Source: Mycobacterium sp. ACS4054
Lineage (GTDB): Bacteria; Actinomycetota; Actinomycetes; Mycobacteriales; Mycobacteriaceae
Length of the DNA: 64,000 nucleotides
Assembly (NCBI RefSeq): GCF_001667275.1
Contig: NZ_LZHV01000041.1
Span: 186,001-250,000, forward strand
Reading direction: 5' to 3'
A program made the translations under genes and the position numbers. Within the stretch, counting starts at the first letter, position 1, and the number at the start of each line of letters is the position of its first letter. Positions 27,150-38,648 of this stretch are shown one piece after another. The notes beneath the pieces are model-generated. The model worked only from the letters and a program-made list of their open reading frames with translations. It was not told the origin of the DNA and searched no databases.

Positions 27150-28253
27150 TCAGACCGCCACCAGGTCGTCGGCGTGCACGGCGGGCCGGCGCAGCTCGCC
27201 CGGCAGCTCGGAGGTCGACCGGCCGATCATGGTCGCCAGTTCCGCGGCGTCGTAGGCCACCACGCCCCGGGCCACCATGGCCGCGTCCGGTCCGCGCAGT
27301 TCGACGACGTCGCCGGCGTAGAACCGGCCCGCCACCGCGATGATCCCGGCGGCCAGCAGCGAGCGGCGCTGGGTCACCACCGCGCGCACGGCGCCCTCGT
27401 CGAGGGTCAGCACCCCGGCGGCCTCGGCGGCGTAGCGGACCCAGAACCGCCGGGCCGACATCCGAGCGGGCCGTGCGGCGAACACCGTGCCGACCGAGGC
27501 GTCCGTGAGGGCGGTCGCGGCGTCGTCCGCGGCGGCCAGCAGGACCGGCACCCCGGCGTCGGCGGCCAGCAAGGCCGACGACATCTTCGACACCATCCCG
27601 CCGGTGCCCAGGTGGCTGCCCGGGCCGGCGACCACACCGGACAGGTCCGCCGCGCCGGACACCTCCGCAATGAATCTCGCGCCCTTGGTTTTTCGCGGAT
27701 CGGAGTCGTACAGGCCGTCGATGTCGGAGAGCAGCACCAGGGCCTCGGCGCCGACGAGGTGAGCCACCAGCGCCGAAAGCCGATCGTTGTCGCCGAACCG
27801 GATCTCGTTGGTGGCCACCGTGTCGTTTTCGTTGACGATCGCGACCGCGTGCAGGGCGCGCAACCGGTCCAGGGTGCGCTGGGCGTTCGTGTGCTGGGCC
27901 CGCATCGAGATGTCGTGCGCGGTCAGCAACACCTGCCCCACCGTACGGCCGTAGCGGGCGAACGCCGCGCTCCACGCGTTCACCAGTGCGACCTGCCCGA
28001 CGCTGGCCGCGGCCTGCTTGGTCGCCAAATCCTTGGGGCGCCGGGTCAATCCGAGCGGCTCGATCCCGGCGGCGATGGCGCCCGACGACACGATGACGAC
28101 GTCGGTGCCCGCCTTCATCCGCGACTCGATGGCGTCGGCCAGCCCGGCCAACCTACCGGCGTCGAACACACCGGCGGCCGTGGTCAGGGCGTTGGTCCCG
28201 ACCTTGACGACCAGGCTGCGCGCGGTCCGTATCGCGTCGCGATGCGCACTCAC
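27150..28253 (-). CDS. proB: Glutamate 5-kinase
   Basis: ProB phosphorylates glutamate, the first and feedback-controlled step of proline synthesis. The 367-residue protein has the amino-acid kinase domain ([37 protein letters not shown]) and a C-terminal PUA domain from about residue 280. The start is a GTG that overlaps the obg stop (GTGA), so it is translated with obg. The order rplU-rpmA-obg-proB is common in bacteria. Confidence 0.96.
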   Translation of the reverse strand: MSAHRDAIRTARSLVVKVGTNALTTAAGVFDAGRLAGLADAIESRMKAGTDVVIVSSGAIAAGIEPLGLTRRPKDLATKQAAASVGQVALVNAWSAAFARYGRTVGQVLLTAHDISMRAQHTNAQRTLDRLRALHAVAIVNENDTVATNEIRFGDNDRLSALVAHLVGAEALVLLSDIDGLYDSDPRKTKGARFIAEVSGAADLSGVVAGPGSHLGTGGMVSKMSSALLAADAGVPVLLAAADDAATALTDASVGTVFAARPARMSARRFWVRYAAEAAGVLTLDEGAVRAVVTQRRSLLAAGIIAVAGRFYAGDVVELRGPDAAMVARGVVAYDAAELATMIGRSTSELPGELRRPAVHADDLVAV

Positions 28254-29704
28254 GACCGCTCACCGGGGTCGTCGCCGCGCTCCCGACGCTGACGCCGGGC
28301 GGCCTTGCGTTCCGCGGCGCCGGTGCGCTCGCTGCGTTCCAGCCGCACGTCGGTGCCCCGCCCGGACATCGCAACGTGTTGTCCCGCAGGCGTTTGCGGC
28401 TCCCAGTCGAACGTCATGTCGCCGATCGTCACGGCGCAGCCGGGTTGGGCGCCGAGGCGCAGCAGCTCCTCCTCGACGCCCAGCCGGGCCAGGCGATCGG
28501 CGAGATAGCCGACGGCTTCGTCGTTGTCGAAGTTGGTCTGGCGGACCCATCGCTGCGGCCGGGCGCCGGTGACGAGGAAGCCGCCCTCGCCGTCCGGCTC
28601 GACGGCAAAGCCGCTGTCGTCGACCGGGACCGGACGGATGACCGGGCGCCGCGGCACGATCGCCGGCCGGGCCGCGTTGTACTCCGAGATCATCCGCCAG
28701 AGCCCGAAAATCAACGGCTGCAGACCTTCTCGCGAGACCGTCGATACGAGAAACACCGGCCAGCCGCGCTCGGCGATCTCGTCGCGGACGAACTCGGCGA
28801 GCTCGCGCGCCTCGGGCACGTCGATCTTGTTGAGCACAACCGCCCGGGGCCGTTCCGCGAGGTCTCCGAGCGTCGTATCCCCTTGCAGGGTGGGCTTGTA
28901 CGCGGCGAGTTCGGCTTCCAACGCCTCGATGTCGGAGATCGGGTCGCGGCCCGGCTCCGCCGTGGCGCAGTCGACGACGTGCACCAGCACGGCGCAGCGT
29001 TCGATGTGGCGAAGGAAATCCAGGCCCAGGCCGCGGCCCTGGGAAGCGCCGGGGATCAGGCCCGGCACGTCGGCGACGGTGAAGGTGTGCTCGCCCGCCG
29101 ACACCACGCCCAGGTTCGGCACCAGGGTGGTGAACGGGTAGTCCGCGACCTTGGGTTTGGCGGCCGAGATCGCCGACACCAGTGAGGATTTGCCGGCCGA
29201 GGGGAACCCGATGAGGCCGGCGTCGGCGACGGTCTTGAGCTCGAGGGTCAGGTCCCGCGTTTCGCCCTGTTCGCCGAGCAGCGCGAAGCCGGGGGCCTTA
29301 CGGGCGCGCGACGCCAGCGCCGCGTTACCCAGGCCGCCACGGCCGCCGGCCGCGGCTTCGAAGCGGGTGCCCGCGCCGACCAAATCGGCCAGCAGGCGGC
29401 CGTTTTCGTCCAGCACGACGGTGCCGTCGGGGACTTTGACTTCCAGGTCCGCACCGGCCGCGCCGTCGCGGTTGTTGCCCATCCCCTGCTTGCCCGACGG
29501 CGCGGTGACGTGCGGGTGGAAGTGGAAGTCCAGCAGGGTGTGCACCTGCGGGTCCACGACGAACACGATGCTGCCGCCGCGGCCGCCGTTGCCGCCGTCG
29601 GGACCGCCCAGTGGCTTGAATTTCTCGCGATGGACCGACGCGCAGCCGTTACCGCCGGAGCCCGCGCGGGCGTGGATGACGACGCGATCGACGAACCGGG
29701 GCAT
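28250..29704 (-). CDS. obg: Obg GTPase
   Basis: The 484-residue ribosome-assembly and stress GTPase has an N-terminal glycine-rich Obg domain (residues 1-158), a G domain with G1 GFPSAGKSS (about residue 167), the switch [13 protein letters not shown]3 DVPGLIPGA and G4 NKID (about residue 291), and a C-terminal OCT domain followed by a basic tail. It binds the large subunit, which fits its place after two L-proteins. It is 56 bp from rpmA. Confidence 0.97.
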   Translation of the reverse strand: MPRFVDRVVIHARAGSGGNGCASVHREKFKPLGGPDGGNGGRGGSIVFVVDPQVHTLLDFHFHPHVTAPSGKQGMGNNRDGAAGADLEVKVPDGTVVLDENGRLLADLVGAGTRFEAAAGGRGGLGNAALASRARKAPGFALLGEQGETRDLTLELKTVADAGLIGFPSAGKSSLVSAISAAKPKVADYPFTTLVPNLGVVSAGEHTFTVADVPGLIPGASQGRGLGLDFLRHIERCAVLVHVVDCATAEPGRDPISDIEALEAELAAYKPTLQGDTTLGDLAERPRAVVLNKIDVPEARELAEFVRDEIAERGWPVFLVSTVSREGLQPLIFGLWRMISEYNAARPAIVPRRPVIRPVPVDDSGFAVEPDGEGGFLVTGARPQRWVRQTNFDNDEAVGYLADRLARLGVEEELLRLGAQPGCAVTIGDMTFDWEPQTPAGQHVAMSGRGTDVRLERSERTGAAERKAARRQRRERGDDPGERS

Positions 29705-29760
29705 CGTGGGTCCTTCCCCACGCCGAACGTGCGACTACTGCGAGCGCACGCTCGCGGTGG

Positions 29761-30027
29761 TCAGTCGGCGGTCTGGCCGGCCGCGACGATGTTGACGGTC
29801 TTGCGTCCGCGCTTGACGCCGAACTCGACGGCCCCCGCCGCCTTGGCGAACAGCGTGTCGTCGCCGCCGCGCCCGACGTTCACGCCGGGGTGGAACTTGG
29901 TGCCCCGCTGGCGAACGATGATTTCGCCGGCCTTGACGATCTGGCCGCCGAATCGCTTCACGCCCAGCCGCTGGGCTGCGGAATCGCGACCGTTGCGCGA
30001 GCTGGAAGCGCCCTTCTTGTGTGCCAT
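29761..30027 (-). CDS. rpmA: 50S ribosomal protein L27
   Basis: The protein has 88 residues, starting [16 protein letters not shown], the conserved L27 N-terminus that reaches toward the peptidyl-transferase centre. The rest ([26 protein letters not shown]) is standard. Full length, no cleavable N-extension of the Firmicutes kind. It is 48 bp after rplU in the same operon. Confidence 0.98.
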   Translation of the reverse strand: MAHKKGASSSRNGRDSAAQRLGVKRFGGQIVKAGEIIVRQRGTKFHPGVNVGRGGDDTLFAKAAGAVEFGVKRGRKTVNIVAAGQTAD

Positions 30028-30075
30028 TTATGTGGTCTCCCGCTCAGTGTTGTCTGTTCTTCGCCGGACGGCTCA

Positions 30076-30387
30076 TCACGCGATTCCGGTGACCTTCAGG
30101 ACCGTCAGCTGCTGACGGTGTCCCTGACGCTTGTGGTAGCCGGTCTTGTTCCTGAACTTGTGGATGCGGATCTTCGGACCCTTGGTGTGCTCGAGCACCT
30201 CGCCGGTCACCGCGACCTTGGCCAGCGCGGCGGCGTCGGTGGTCACCTTCGCGCCGTCCACCACCAGGGTGACGGGCAGCGACACGTTCGCGCCCGGGTC
30301 GGAGTCGAGCTTCTCGACCTTGACCACGTCCCCGACGGCGACCTTGTACTGCTTGCCGCCCGTCTTGACGATTGCGTAGGTCGCCAT
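30076..30387 (-). CDS. rplU: 50S ribosomal protein L21
   Basis: The protein has 103 residues, starting [16 protein letters not shown] at ATG 30385-30387 with AGGAG a few bases upstream. The C-terminal [23 protein letters not shown] binds 23S rRNA. A longer frame reaching 30513 lacks L21 residues and is leader RNA. It is the first gene of rplU-rpmA-obg-proB. Confidence 0.98.
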   Translation of the reverse strand: MATYAIVKTGGKQYKVAVGDVVKVEKLDSDPGANVSLPVTLVVDGAKVTTDAAALAKVAVTGEVLEHTKGPKIRIHKFRNKTGYHKRQGHRQQLTVLKVTGIA

Positions 30388-30551
30388 CGTTGCTCCTGCC
30401 TTCTTTCCTCTGCTCAGCCGCTTGGTCGGCGCTTCGCGCGCGAGCCACCGGCGGTGCGCGTGGTGGGTCTGGGTTGCGGGTCCGCGCCGACTGCCCGGGA
30501 GTCCCGCCGTCACCGGCCAAAGCCCAACCGGCCTGGCGACAACTGTCCTAG

Positions 30552-30581
30552 GGTACTTGACCAGCGGCTACAGGGTCAAAC
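30552..30581 (-). promoter_or_regulatory. Probable rplU operon promoter
   Basis: On the minus strand TTGACC (30576-30581) and TACCCT (30552-30557) are 18 bases apart, a good SigA match. Transcription would start near 30545, giving a leader of about 158 bases before rplU. The promoter is immediately downstream of the rne stop codon. Confidence 0.5.
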
Positions 30582-30590
30582 CGGGCCAGG

Positions 30591-33422
30591 TCAGTCCGCG
30601 TGGATGGGCGGACCGGCCGGCCGGCCCGCCGCGCGGCGCCGACGCGGACGCCCGAACGCCGGCCCGCCGTCTGGACCGTCGGAGTCGGAGTCCTCGGAGT
30701 CGTCGTCCTCGACGTCCAGGTCGTCGTCGTCCATCTCGAGGTCGTCGTCGTCATCGCCGAGGTCTTCCTCGTCGTCGATGTCCTCGTCCTCGTCGTCGTC
30801 CTCGTCGTCCTCGTCGTCGAGCTCGTCGTCTTCGTCGGTGTCGTCATCGGTGTCGTCGTCGGACTCCTCGAAGTCCTCCTGGTCGGTGTCCTCCACGTCG
30901 GCCAGGTCGCGCCGCTTCTGCTCGTCGAGCTCGTCGGTGGCTTCCACCGCGGATTCGTCGGATTCTTCGTCGGCACGATCGGTCTGCGCGGAGCCGCCGG
31001 CGGCCATGGCTTTGAACATCGGGTGCTCGCCCGGGGCGTGGGCGGGCACCTTGGCCACCACCGGCTCCTCGGCCCGGTTCTTCTTCGAGCGCCTGCCGCG
31101 GCGCCCACCGCCCTCGGACTTGCGCCCGTTCGACGGCGCCGAGTCCACCGGGTCGGTGTGCAGCACGATCCCGCGGCCGCCACAGTGCGTGCATGACGTC
31201 GAGAAGGCCTCGATCAGCCCGGTGCCCAACCGCTTGCGGGTGAGCTGGACCAGGCCCAGCGACGTCACCTCCGACACCTGATGGCGGGTGCGGTCGCGGG
31301 CCAGCGCCTCGGTCAGCCGCCGCAACACCAGGTCGCGGTTGGACTCGAGGACCATGTCGATGAAGTCGATGACCACGATGCCGCCGATGTCGCGCAGCCG
31401 CAGTTGCCGGACGATCTCCTCGGCCGCCTCCAGGTTGTTCTTGGTGACGGTCTGTTCGAGGTTGCCGCCGGAGCCGGTGAACTTGCCGGTGTTGACGTCG
31501 ACGACGGTCATGGCCTCGGTGCGGTCGATCACCAGCGTGCCGCCCGAGGGCAGCCACACCTTGCGCTCCATCGCCTTGGCGAGTTGCTCGTCGATGCGAT
31601 GCACCGCGAACACGTCGGGGCCCGGCTGCCCCTCCGGCCCGCTGGGCGGCTCGTACTTGCTGAGCTTCGAAACTAGATCGGGCGCAACGGAATTCACGTA
31701 TTCGGTGATGGTCGTCCACGCGTCGTCGCCGGAGACGACCAGGCCGGCGAAGTCCTCGTTGAACAGGTCGCGGATCACCTTGACCAGCACGTCCGGCTCC
31801 TCGTACAGCGCGACGGCGGCGCCGGCGGCCTTCCCCGTGATCTCGGCCGCCTTGGCCTCGATCTGCTTCCAGCGCTCCTGCAGGCGGGTGACGTCGTTGC
31901 GGATGTCGTCCTCTTTGACGCCCTCGGACGCCGTGCGGATGATCACCCCGGCGTCGGACGGGACAACCTCGCGCAGGATCTCCTTGAGCCGCTGCCGTTC
32001 GGTGTCGGGCAGCTTGCGGCTGATCCCGGTCGACGACGCGCCGGGCACGTAGACCAGGTAGCGGCCGGCCAGCGACACCTGGGTGGTCAGCCGGGCGCCC
32101 TTGTGCCCGACGGGATCCTTGCTCACCTGGACCACGACGTAGTCGCCCGGTTTGAGCGCCTGTTCGATCTTGCGGTCGGACCCGCCCAGCCCGGCGGCTT
32201 CCCAGTTGACCTCGCCCGCGTAGAGCACGCCGTTGCGGCCGCGGCCGATGTCGACGAACGCCGCCTCCATCGAGGGCAGGACGTTCTGCACGATCCCGAG
32301 GTAGATGTTGCCGACCAGCGAGGCGGAAGCGGCCGACGTCACGAAGTGCTCGACGACGATGCCGTCCTCGAGCACCGCGATCTGGGTGTACCGCGCCCCC
32401 TGATGCGGCGGCTCGCTGCGAACCCTGTCGCGCACGACCATGATCCGTTCGACGGCCTCCCGGCGCGCCAGGAACTCCGCCTCGGTCAGCACCGGCGGGC
32501 GGCGCTGCCCGGCGTCGCGGCCGTCGCGGCGCCGCTGCCGCTTGGCCTCGAGCCGGGTGGAGCCGTCGATGCCCTTGATCTCGGCATTCGACGAGCCGTC
32601 GCCGCCGTTCTTGCCGTTGCGGGGCGGCCGCTCGTGCACCACCGTGTTCGGCGGGTCGTCTGGGGACGGCGATTCGTCGCCGTCGTCGCCGCCTGCACCC
32701 GACTTGCGCCGCCGGCGCCTGCGGCGACGGCGGTTGCCGCCTTCCGCGGAGCCGTCGTCACCGGCGTCGGAGTCATCGGAGTCGTCGGAGTCGTCGTCGT
32801 CCTCGGCGTCGGCGGAATCGTCACGGCCGGCCTTCTGGCCCCGCTGCTGCTGCGGCTCGTCGTCCTCACCGCCGTCTTGATTGTCGGATCCGCCCTGCTC
32901 ACCGCGGCCCCGGCCCCGGCCACGGCGGCCCCGCCGGCGGCGCCGGTTGGCCGGCCGATCGGCCTGCTCGTCGTCTTCGTCGTCGGAGTCGGAATCGTCG
33001 GAGTCGGAGTCCGAATCGGAGCCCTCGTCGGCGCTTCCGTCGTCCTCGTCTTCCGATATCGGCTGCGGGGCGACGAACAGCGGCATGTAATGCGGCCGCT
33101 CGGTCGCGGTCTCCAGCATCAACCGGGATTCGGGTTCCTCGGCAGCGGCCTCGGCGTTTGCAGCGCTCGCGGCGTCGGCGGCGCTTTCGGCGCCGCCGTC
33201 GGGCTGGGCGGCCAGCAGATCACGCACCCGGACGGCGTCTTCGCGGTCCACGGTCGAGTGCGCGCTGCGTACCCGCCCGTCGAGTGCGCTCAACGCGTCC
33301 AGCACCCGCTGGCTGGTGGTTCCCAGCGTTCGTGCCAGCGAATGAACTCTCAGGCGGTCCGGCAGTTCGTCGTGCCCGGTCGGCTCTTCGGATGACTCTG
33401 CAGATGGTGCACCGTCTACCAC
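30591..33422 (-). CDS. rne: Ribonuclease E/G
   Basis: The main mRNA-decay and rRNA-processing endonuclease, 943 residues from a GTG preceded by GGAGA. The N-terminal third is low-complexity Asp/Glu/Ser/Arg sequence, then an S1 RNA-binding domain begins near residue 360 (GNIYLGIVQNVLPSMEAAF). The catalytic DNase I-like part has its metal Asps in VVDVNTGKFTG (about 637) and DFIDM (about 686), and the Zn-link is CTHCGGRG (about 744). The C-terminus (about 815-910) is one long acidic stretch. Scaffold regions at both ends are usual in actinobacterial RNase E. In M. tuberculosis dctA lies between it and rplU; here it does not. Confidence 0.96.
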   Translation of the reverse strand: MVDGAPSAESSEEPTGHDELPDRLRVHSLARTLGTTSQRVLDALSALDGRVRSAHSTVDREDAVRVRDLLAAQPDGGAESAADAASAANAEAAAEEPESRLMLETATERPHYMPLFVAPQPISEDEDDGSADEGSDSDSDSDDSDSDDEDDEQADRPANRRRRRGRRGRGRGRGEQGGSDNQDGGEDDEPQQQRGQKAGRDDSADAEDDDDSDDSDDSDAGDDGSAEGGNRRRRRRRRRKSGAGGDDGDESPSPDDPPNTVVHERPPRNGKNGGDGSSNAEIKGIDGSTRLEAKRQRRRDGRDAGQRRPPVLTEAEFLARREAVERIMVVRDRVRSEPPHQGARYTQIAVLEDGIVVEHFVTSAASASLVGNIYLGIVQNVLPSMEAAFVDIGRGRNGVLYAGEVNWEAAGLGGSDRKIEQALKPGDYVVVQVSKDPVGHKGARLTTQVSLAGRYLVYVPGASSTGISRKLPDTERQRLKEILREVVPSDAGVIIRTASEGVKEDDIRNDVTRLQERWKQIEAKAAEITGKAAGAAVALYEEPDVLVKVIRDLFNEDFAGLVVSGDDAWTTITEYVNSVAPDLVSKLSKYEPPSGPEGQPGPDVFAVHRIDEQLAKAMERKVWLPSGGTLVIDRTEAMTVVDVNTGKFTGSGGNLEQTVTKNNLEAAEEIVRQLRLRDIGGIVVIDFIDMVLESNRDLVLRRLTEALARDRTRHQVSEVTSLGLVQLTRKRLGTGLIEAFSTSCTHCGGRGIVLHTDPVDSAPSNGRKSEGGGRRGRRSKKNRAEEPVVAKVPAHAPGEHPMFKAMAAGGSAQTDRADEESDESAVEATDELDEQKRRDLADVEDTDQEDFEESDDDTDDDTDEDDELDDEDDEDDDEDEDIDDEEDLGDDDDDLEMDDDDLDVEDDDSEDSDSDGPDGGPAFGRPRRRRAAGRPAGPPIHAD

Positions 33423-33739
33423 GTATTCTCCTCAAGCCCCCGGGCGCGTCCTTGCGACGCGGCCACGCGAGGGCTTCGCTATGGGTCCGGGTGGCTTCCC
33501 CCGGACTTGTGATGGTCTCGCCCCGAGCGGTTCGCGGGGAACGCACTCGGCGCCGTGCTGAATGATGGCCTGACATGCCGCGCACCAACGCCGGTGGCGA
33601 TGATCGCGCTTGTCTAAGTCTTCATTCGGGTGTCCGACACCGGTCCGGCGACGTTCACCCTCCGTCAGTATCCCACATCACTCGGCGGGCCAAGCCGCCC
33701 CCGAGCAAACCGGCCGTCAGCGCGCCGTTAGCTGGGTCG
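33423..33739 (-). other. 317-bp non-coding region: likely rne leader and promoter
   Basis: No convincing gene is present. On the minus strand this is the upstream region of rne. It contains a 7-bp perfect stem, GTCCGGG (33485-33491) with CCCGGAC (33500-33506), loop of eight. The stem lies about 60-80 bases upstream of the GTG start. RNase E leaders in other bacteria carry sites for self-cleavage; the same may hold here, but that is inference. Confidence 0.4.
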
Positions 33740-34150
33740 CTAGGCGTCGGGAAACCAGAGCGCGATTTCGCGCTTTGCGGACTCCGGCGAGTCCGACCCG
33801 TGCACCAGGTTGAACTGGGTCTCCAGCCCGAAATCGCCCCGAATGGTGCCGGGCGTGGCCTTCTCGACCGGGTCGGTACCGCCCGCGAGCTGCCGAAATG
33901 CGGCGATCGCGCGCGGTCCCTCGACGATCGCGGCCACCACCGGCCCCGAGGTGATGAACTCCAGCAGGGATTCGAAGAACGGCTTGCCTTCGTGTTCGGC
34001 GTAATGCGCGGCGGCCAGGTCCCCGCCGACGCGCCGAAGCTCCAGCGCGGCGATGGTCAGGCCCTTCCGCTCGATGCGGCTGATGATCTCCCCCACCAGC
34101 TGCCGCTCGACGCCGTCCGGCTTGATCAGTACCAGGGTCCGTTCGGTCAC
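33740..34150 (-). CDS. ndk: Nucleoside diphosphate kinase
   Basis: This 136-residue enzyme balances NTP pools by passing phosphate from ATP to other NDPs through a phosphohistidine. The active-site segment is [21 protein letters not shown] with the catalytic His at about residue 117. The N-terminus [18 protein letters not shown] is typical. It follows a DUF4233 gene by 51 bp in the valS-folC group. Confidence 0.98.
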   Translation of the reverse strand: MTERTLVLIKPDGVERQLVGEIISRIERKGLTIAALELRRVGGDLAAAHYAEHEGKPFFESLLEFITSGPVVAAIVEGPRAIAAFRQLAGGTDPVEKATPGTIRGDFGLETQFNLVHGSDSPESAKREIALWFPDA

Positions 34151-34201
34151 GGCGGACAGCGTACAGAACCGGGCGCCGATCGGCCGGGCGGCGACCGGGC
34201 C

Positions 34202-34561
34202 CTACGGCTGCCGGCGCCGCACCTCGGCCCGGAAGTACGCGATCAAGGCCCACAAGCCGGTGAACAGCACCCCGATGAATCCCACGCCCGGGTACACCGC
34301 GAAGCCGGCGAGCAGGAGCAGCTGAGCGGCCAGGTTCACCCAGATCGCCCAGGGTTTGCGCTGCACCCCGCCCAGCACGATGAGCAGCCCGGCGACGCTG
34401 ACCAGGTAGCCCAGGGACACCGAGGTCAGCCCGCCGCCGACCGCGCTCACCACGGGGATCGCCAGCAGCACCACGATCGCTTCCAGGAGCAGCGTGGCGG
34501 CCATCACCGCGCCGAAGCTGCGCCACGGGTCGGCCGGCGGGGCCGGGTCTTCGTCGGTCAT
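34202..34561 (-). CDS. DUF4233 membrane protein
   Basis: This 119-residue protein (Rv2446c-like) has four hydrophobic helices and a short polar N-terminus ([19 protein letters not shown]). GGVQRKPWAIWVNLAAQ is the conserved DUF4233 block. The function is unknown. Its start overlaps the folC stop by four bases, so it is made together with folC. Confidence 0.88.
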   Translation of the reverse strand: MTDEDPAPPADPWRSFGAVMAATLLLEAIVVLLAIPVVSAVGGGLTSVSLGYLVSVAGLLIVLGGVQRKPWAIWVNLAAQLLLLAGFAVYPGVGFIGVLFTGLWALIAYFRAEVRRRQP

Positions 34562-35997
34562 TCCGGATCACGACCGAACAGGGTCCGCGCCGCCCCGGCG
34601 GTGACGACCGAGCCGGTGATGACGACCCCGGTGCCGGAGAAGGCCTCGGCCTCCCCATCCACCGCCGCGTCGTCGACCAGCGCGGTGGCGGCGTCGATGG
34701 CGTCGCGCAGGTTCTCGGAGGTGGTGACCCGCTCGGGTCCGAACCGGGCCGCGGCCGCCACCGCGAGCGATTCGACGTCCAGCGCCCGCGGGGACCCGTT
34801 ATGGGTCACCACCACGGCGTCGAACGCCGGCTCCAGGGCGGCGAGGATGCCGTCCACGTCCTTGTCCGCCATCACGCTGAGGACGCCGACCAGGTATCGG
34901 AAGTCGAATTCGTCGCTGAGGGTCTGCGCCAGCGCGGCCGCGCCGGCCGGATTGTGCGCGGCGTCGATGAACACGGTGGGCGCGCTGCGCATGCGTTCGA
35001 GCCGGCCGGGGCTGGTGACGGCGGCGAAACCGGCCCGCACCGCCTCGACGTCGAGTTGCCGCTGGGCGCCGGCGCCGAAGAAGGCTTCCACGGCCGCGAG
35101 TGCCACCACCGCGTTGTGGGCCTGGTGTTCCCCGTGCAGCGGCAGGTAGATGTCCGAGTACACCCCGCCGAGGCCCTGCAGTTCGAGCACCTGACCGCCG
35201 ATCGCGATCTGGCGGCCCAGGACCGCGAACTCCGATCCCTCGCGGGCCACGGCGGCGTCGGCGCGCATGGCCTGGGCCAGCAGCACCTCCATCGCTTCGG
35301 GCGCCTGCCGGGCGATGACCGCGACGGTGTCGGGTGCGCCCTCGGGCGCCTTCGTGATGATGCCGGCCTTTTCGCCGGCGATGCCGGGAAGGTCGCCGCC
35401 GAGGTATTCGACATGGTCGATCCCCACGGGCATGATGACCGCCACCGGCGCGTTGATCACGTTGGTGGCGTCCCAGTGCCCGCCCATGCCGACCTCGACC
35501 ACCGCCACGTCGACGGGCGCGTCGGCGAACGCCGCGAACGCCATGGCCGTCAGCACCTCGAACTTGCTCATCGCCGGGCCGCCCGCGTCCTGCGACTGGC
35601 CGTCGACGATCTGGACGAACGGCTCGATCTCCCGGTAGGTCGCCACGTATTGGGCGGGGGTGACCGGCCGTCCGTCGAGGGCGATGCGCTCGACCGCCGA
35701 TTGCAGGTGCGGGCTGGTGGTCCGCCCGGTGCGCTGGTGCAGCGCGGTCACCAGCGCGTCCACCATGCGCGCCACCGACGTCTTTCCGTTGGTGCCGGCG
35801 ATGTGGATCGAGGGATAGGCCAGTTGGGGTGAGCCGAGCAAGTCCATCAGGGCGCTGATCCGCGTCAGGCTCGGCTCGAGCTTCGTCTCCGGCCAGCGCT
35901 GATCCAGCAGGTGCTCCACCTGCAGCAGGGCGGCGATCTCGTCCGGGGTGGGCGCCAGGCCGGTGCTCGGTGCCCAGTCGGGCTGCTCGGACGTCAT
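34558..35997 (-). CDS. folC: Folylpolyglutamate / dihydrofolate synthase
   Basis: FolC adds glutamate to dihydropteroate and to folates. The 479-residue protein has the Mur-ligase-type ATP loop [18 protein letters not shown] (about residue 65), [14 protein letters not shown] and [14 protein letters not shown]. Its start overlaps the valS stop (ATGA), and its stop overlaps the DUF4233 start, so valS-folC-DUF4233 is a coupled unit. Confidence 0.96.
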   Translation of the reverse strand: MTSEQPDWAPSTGLAPTPDEIAALLQVEHLLDQRWPETKLEPSLTRISALMDLLGSPQLAYPSIHIAGTNGKTSVARMVDALVTALHQRTGRTTSPHLQSAVERIALDGRPVTPAQYVATYREIEPFVQIVDGQSQDAGGPAMSKFEVLTAMAFAAFADAPVDVAVVEVGMGGHWDATNVINAPVAVIMPVGIDHVEYLGGDLPGIAGEKAGIITKAPEGAPDTVAVIARQAPEAMEVLLAQAMRADAAVAREGSEFAVLGRQIAIGGQVLELQGLGGVYSDIYLPLHGEHQAHNAVVALAAVEAFFGAGAQRQLDVEAVRAGFAAVTSPGRLERMRSAPTVFIDAAHNPAGAAALAQTLSDEFDFRYLVGVLSVMADKDVDGILAALEPAFDAVVVTHNGSPRALDVESLAVAAAARFGPERVTTSENLRDAIDAATALVDDAAVDGEAEAFSGTGVVITGSVVTAGAARTLFGRDPE

Positions 35998-38627
35998 TGC
36001 AGCGCAGCCAGCCTGGCGTTGATGCGCTCGGTCTCCTCCTGGGCCACCCGCTGGCGGTCGCGGATCTTGTCGACGACGTGCTGCGGGGCCTTGCCCAGAA
36101 AGTCCTCGTTGGCCAGTTTGGCGGTGGTGGACGCCAGCTCCTTCTGCGCCACAGCGAGGTCCTTCTCCAGGCGGCGGCGTTCGGCGGCCACGTCGATGGT
36201 GCCCGAGGTGTCGATTTCGACGACCATGGTGTCGGCGCCGAGCCGAACCTCAAGGGACGCAGAGGGATTGAAATCCGCACCCGGGGCGGTCAGCGAGGTC
36301 AGGGCCATCACCTGCGCGCTCAAGTGGCCACCGCCGGCCAACTGGGCCGGCACCTTCTGTCGATCGGCCAGCCCCTGATCGCTGCGGAACCGGCGAACCT
36401 CGGTGACAAGCCGCTGCAAATCGTTGACGCGTTGCGCGGCAACGCTATCCAACGCGATGCCGGACGGCGCCGGCCAGTCGGCGATCACCAGGGACTCCCC
36501 GCCGGTCAGCGCCTGCCACAGCGCCTCGGTGACGAACGGGATGACGGGGTGCAGCAGCCGCAGCAGCGTGTCGAGAACGGCGGCGAGCACGGCGGTGGTG
36601 TGCGTGATCCCCTCGGAGAGCTGTGTCTTCGCCAATTCGACGTACCAGTCACAGAATTCGTCCCAGGTGAAGTGGTAGAGCGCCTCGCAGGCCCGGCTGA
36701 ACTCGTAAACGTCGAACGCCGAATCGACCTCGGCACGAACCTCCTCCAGCCGTCCCAGGATCCAGCGGTCCTCGTCCGTCAGGTCGGCGAGATCGGGGAG
36801 CGGCGCCGGGCGCGCACCGTTCAGTAGCGCGAACCGGGTGGCGTTGAACAACTTGGTGACGAAACTGCGCGACGCGCGGACGGCGTCCTCGCTGACGGCG
36901 AGGTCACCGCCGGGGCTGGCGCCGCGGGCCAGCGTGAACCGCAGCGCGTCGGCCCCGAACGTTTCGACCCAGTCCAGCGGGTCGATGACGTTGCCCTTGG
37001 ACTTGCTCATCTTGCGGCCGAATTCGTCGCGGATCAGGCCGTGCAGGAACACGTCGGTGAACGGCACCTGCGGGGCGCGACGGCCGCCGAGGGTGATCGT
37101 GTCGTCGCCCCCCACGTAGGTGCCGAACATCATCATCCGGGCGACCCAGAAGAACAGGATGTCGTATCCGGTCACCAAAACGCTTGTGGGGTAGAACTTT
37201 TCCAGCTCGGGAGTCTTTTCCGGCCAGCCCAACGTGGAGAACGGCCACAGGGCCGACGAGAACCAGGTGTCCAGCACGTCCGGATCCTGCTCCCAGCCCT
37301 CCGGCGGGGTCTCGTCGGGCCCGACGCATACCTGTTCGCCGTCCGGTGAGTACCAGATCGGGATGCGATGTCCCCACCACAGCTGCCGGGAGATGCACCA
37401 GTCATGCATGTCGTCGACCCAGGCGAACCAGCGTGGCTCCAGGCTGGCGGGGTGAATGACGGTGTCCCCGTTGCGGACAGCGTCACCGGCGGCCTTGGCC
37501 AGCGATTCCACCCGCACCCACCATTGCAGCGATAGCCGCGGTTCGATCGGCTCGCCGCTGCGCTCGGAATGGCCCACGCTGTGCAGGTAAGGTCGTTTCT
37601 CCTCGACCACGCGGCCCTGCCCGGCCAGCACCTCGCGCACCGCAACCCGGGCCTCGAAGCGGTCCATGCCGTCGAATTGCGTTCCGGTGTCGACGATTCG
37701 GCCCTTGGTATCCATGATCGAGATCATCGGCAGCTGGTGCCGCAGCCCGATCTCGAAGTCGTTGGGGTCGTGCGCCGGGGTGACTTTGACCGCGCCCGTG
37801 CCGAATTCGGGGTCGACGTGTTCGTCGGCGACGATGAGGAGCTGACGGTCCACGAACGGGTGCGGCAAGGTGGTGCCCACCAGGTGGCGGTACCGCTCGT
37901 CGTCGGGATGGACCGCGATCGCGGTGTCGCCCAGCATCGTCTCGACCCGGGTGGTGGCGACCACGATGTGGGGTTGCGAATCGTCGAGCGAGCCGTAGCG
38001 GAACGAGACCAGCTCGCCTTCGACGTCGAGGTAGTTGACCTCGAGGTCGGAGATCGCGGTCTCGAGCACCGGCGACCAGTTGACCAGCCGCTCGGCCTGA
38101 TAGATCAACCCGGCGTCGTAGAGCCGCTTGAAAATCGTTCGCACCGCCCGCGACAGGCCCTCGTCCATGGTGAACCGGTCGCGGCTCCAGTCCACCCCGT
38201 CGCCCAGCCGGCGCATCTGGCCGCCGATGGCGCCGCCGGACTCGCGCTTCCAGTCCCACACCTTGTCGACGAACAGTTCCCGGCCGAAGTCCTCTTTGGT
38301 CTTACCGTCGACCGCGAGCTGCCGTTCCACCACGCTCTGGGTGGCGATGCCGGCCGCGTCGGTGCCCGGCTGCCAGAGCACCTCGTATCCCTGCATCCGC
38401 TTACGACGGGTCAGGGCGTCCATCATGGTGTGTTCGAGCGCGTGGCCCATGTGCAGGCTGCCGGTGACGTTCGGCGGGGGCAGCACGATCGAGTAGCCGG
38501 GCTTGGCGCTGGCCGCGTCGGCCTTGAAGTAGCCCGCGTCGAGCCATTTCTGGTAGATCGCGTCTTCGGCGGCAGCGGGATCCCACGACTTGGGCAGGTC
38601 GGTGGCGGGGCTGCGGCTGGCGGTCAC
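35994..38627 (-). CDS. valS: Valyl-tRNA synthetase
   Basis: This class I synthetase has 877 residues. The HIGH box is HMGH in [17 protein letters not shown] (about residue 60). The CP1 editing domain follows, KMSKS is intact in [14 protein letters not shown] (about residue 540), and a C-terminal coiled coil ([19 protein letters not shown]) ends the protein. All essential parts are present. The start is ATG 38625-38627, with a clean hairpin just upstream that probably ends the previous transcript. Confidence 0.98.
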   Translation of the reverse strand: MTASRSPATDLPKSWDPAAAEDAIYQKWLDAGYFKADAASAKPGYSIVLPPPNVTGSLHMGHALEHTMMDALTRRKRMQGYEVLWQPGTDAAGIATQSVVERQLAVDGKTKEDFGRELFVDKVWDWKRESGGAIGGQMRRLGDGVDWSRDRFTMDEGLSRAVRTIFKRLYDAGLIYQAERLVNWSPVLETAISDLEVNYLDVEGELVSFRYGSLDDSQPHIVVATTRVETMLGDTAIAVHPDDERYRHLVGTTLPHPFVDRQLLIVADEHVDPEFGTGAVKVTPAHDPNDFEIGLRHQLPMISIMDTKGRIVDTGTQFDGMDRFEARVAVREVLAGQGRVVEEKRPYLHSVGHSERSGEPIEPRLSLQWWVRVESLAKAAGDAVRNGDTVIHPASLEPRWFAWVDDMHDWCISRQLWWGHRIPIWYSPDGEQVCVGPDETPPEGWEQDPDVLDTWFSSALWPFSTLGWPEKTPELEKFYPTSVLVTGYDILFFWVARMMMFGTYVGGDDTITLGGRRAPQVPFTDVFLHGLIRDEFGRKMSKSKGNVIDPLDWVETFGADALRFTLARGASPGGDLAVSEDAVRASRSFVTKLFNATRFALLNGARPAPLPDLADLTDEDRWILGRLEEVRAEVDSAFDVYEFSRACEALYHFTWDEFCDWYVELAKTQLSEGITHTTAVLAAVLDTLLRLLHPVIPFVTEALWQALTGGESLVIADWPAPSGIALDSVAAQRVNDLQRLVTEVRRFRSDQGLADRQKVPAQLAGGGHLSAQVMALTSLTAPGADFNPSASLEVRLGADTMVVEIDTSGTIDVAAERRRLEKDLAVAQKELASTTAKLANEDFLGKAPQHVVDKIRDRQRVAQEETERINARLAALQ

Positions 38628-38648
38628 CCGTCAATTCTAGGGAGCGCC

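Noticed and set aside
30690..33100. CRISPR-like or tandem DNA repeats
   Set aside because: They are Asp/Glu/Arg codon runs in low-complexity parts of RNase E, not spaced repeats.
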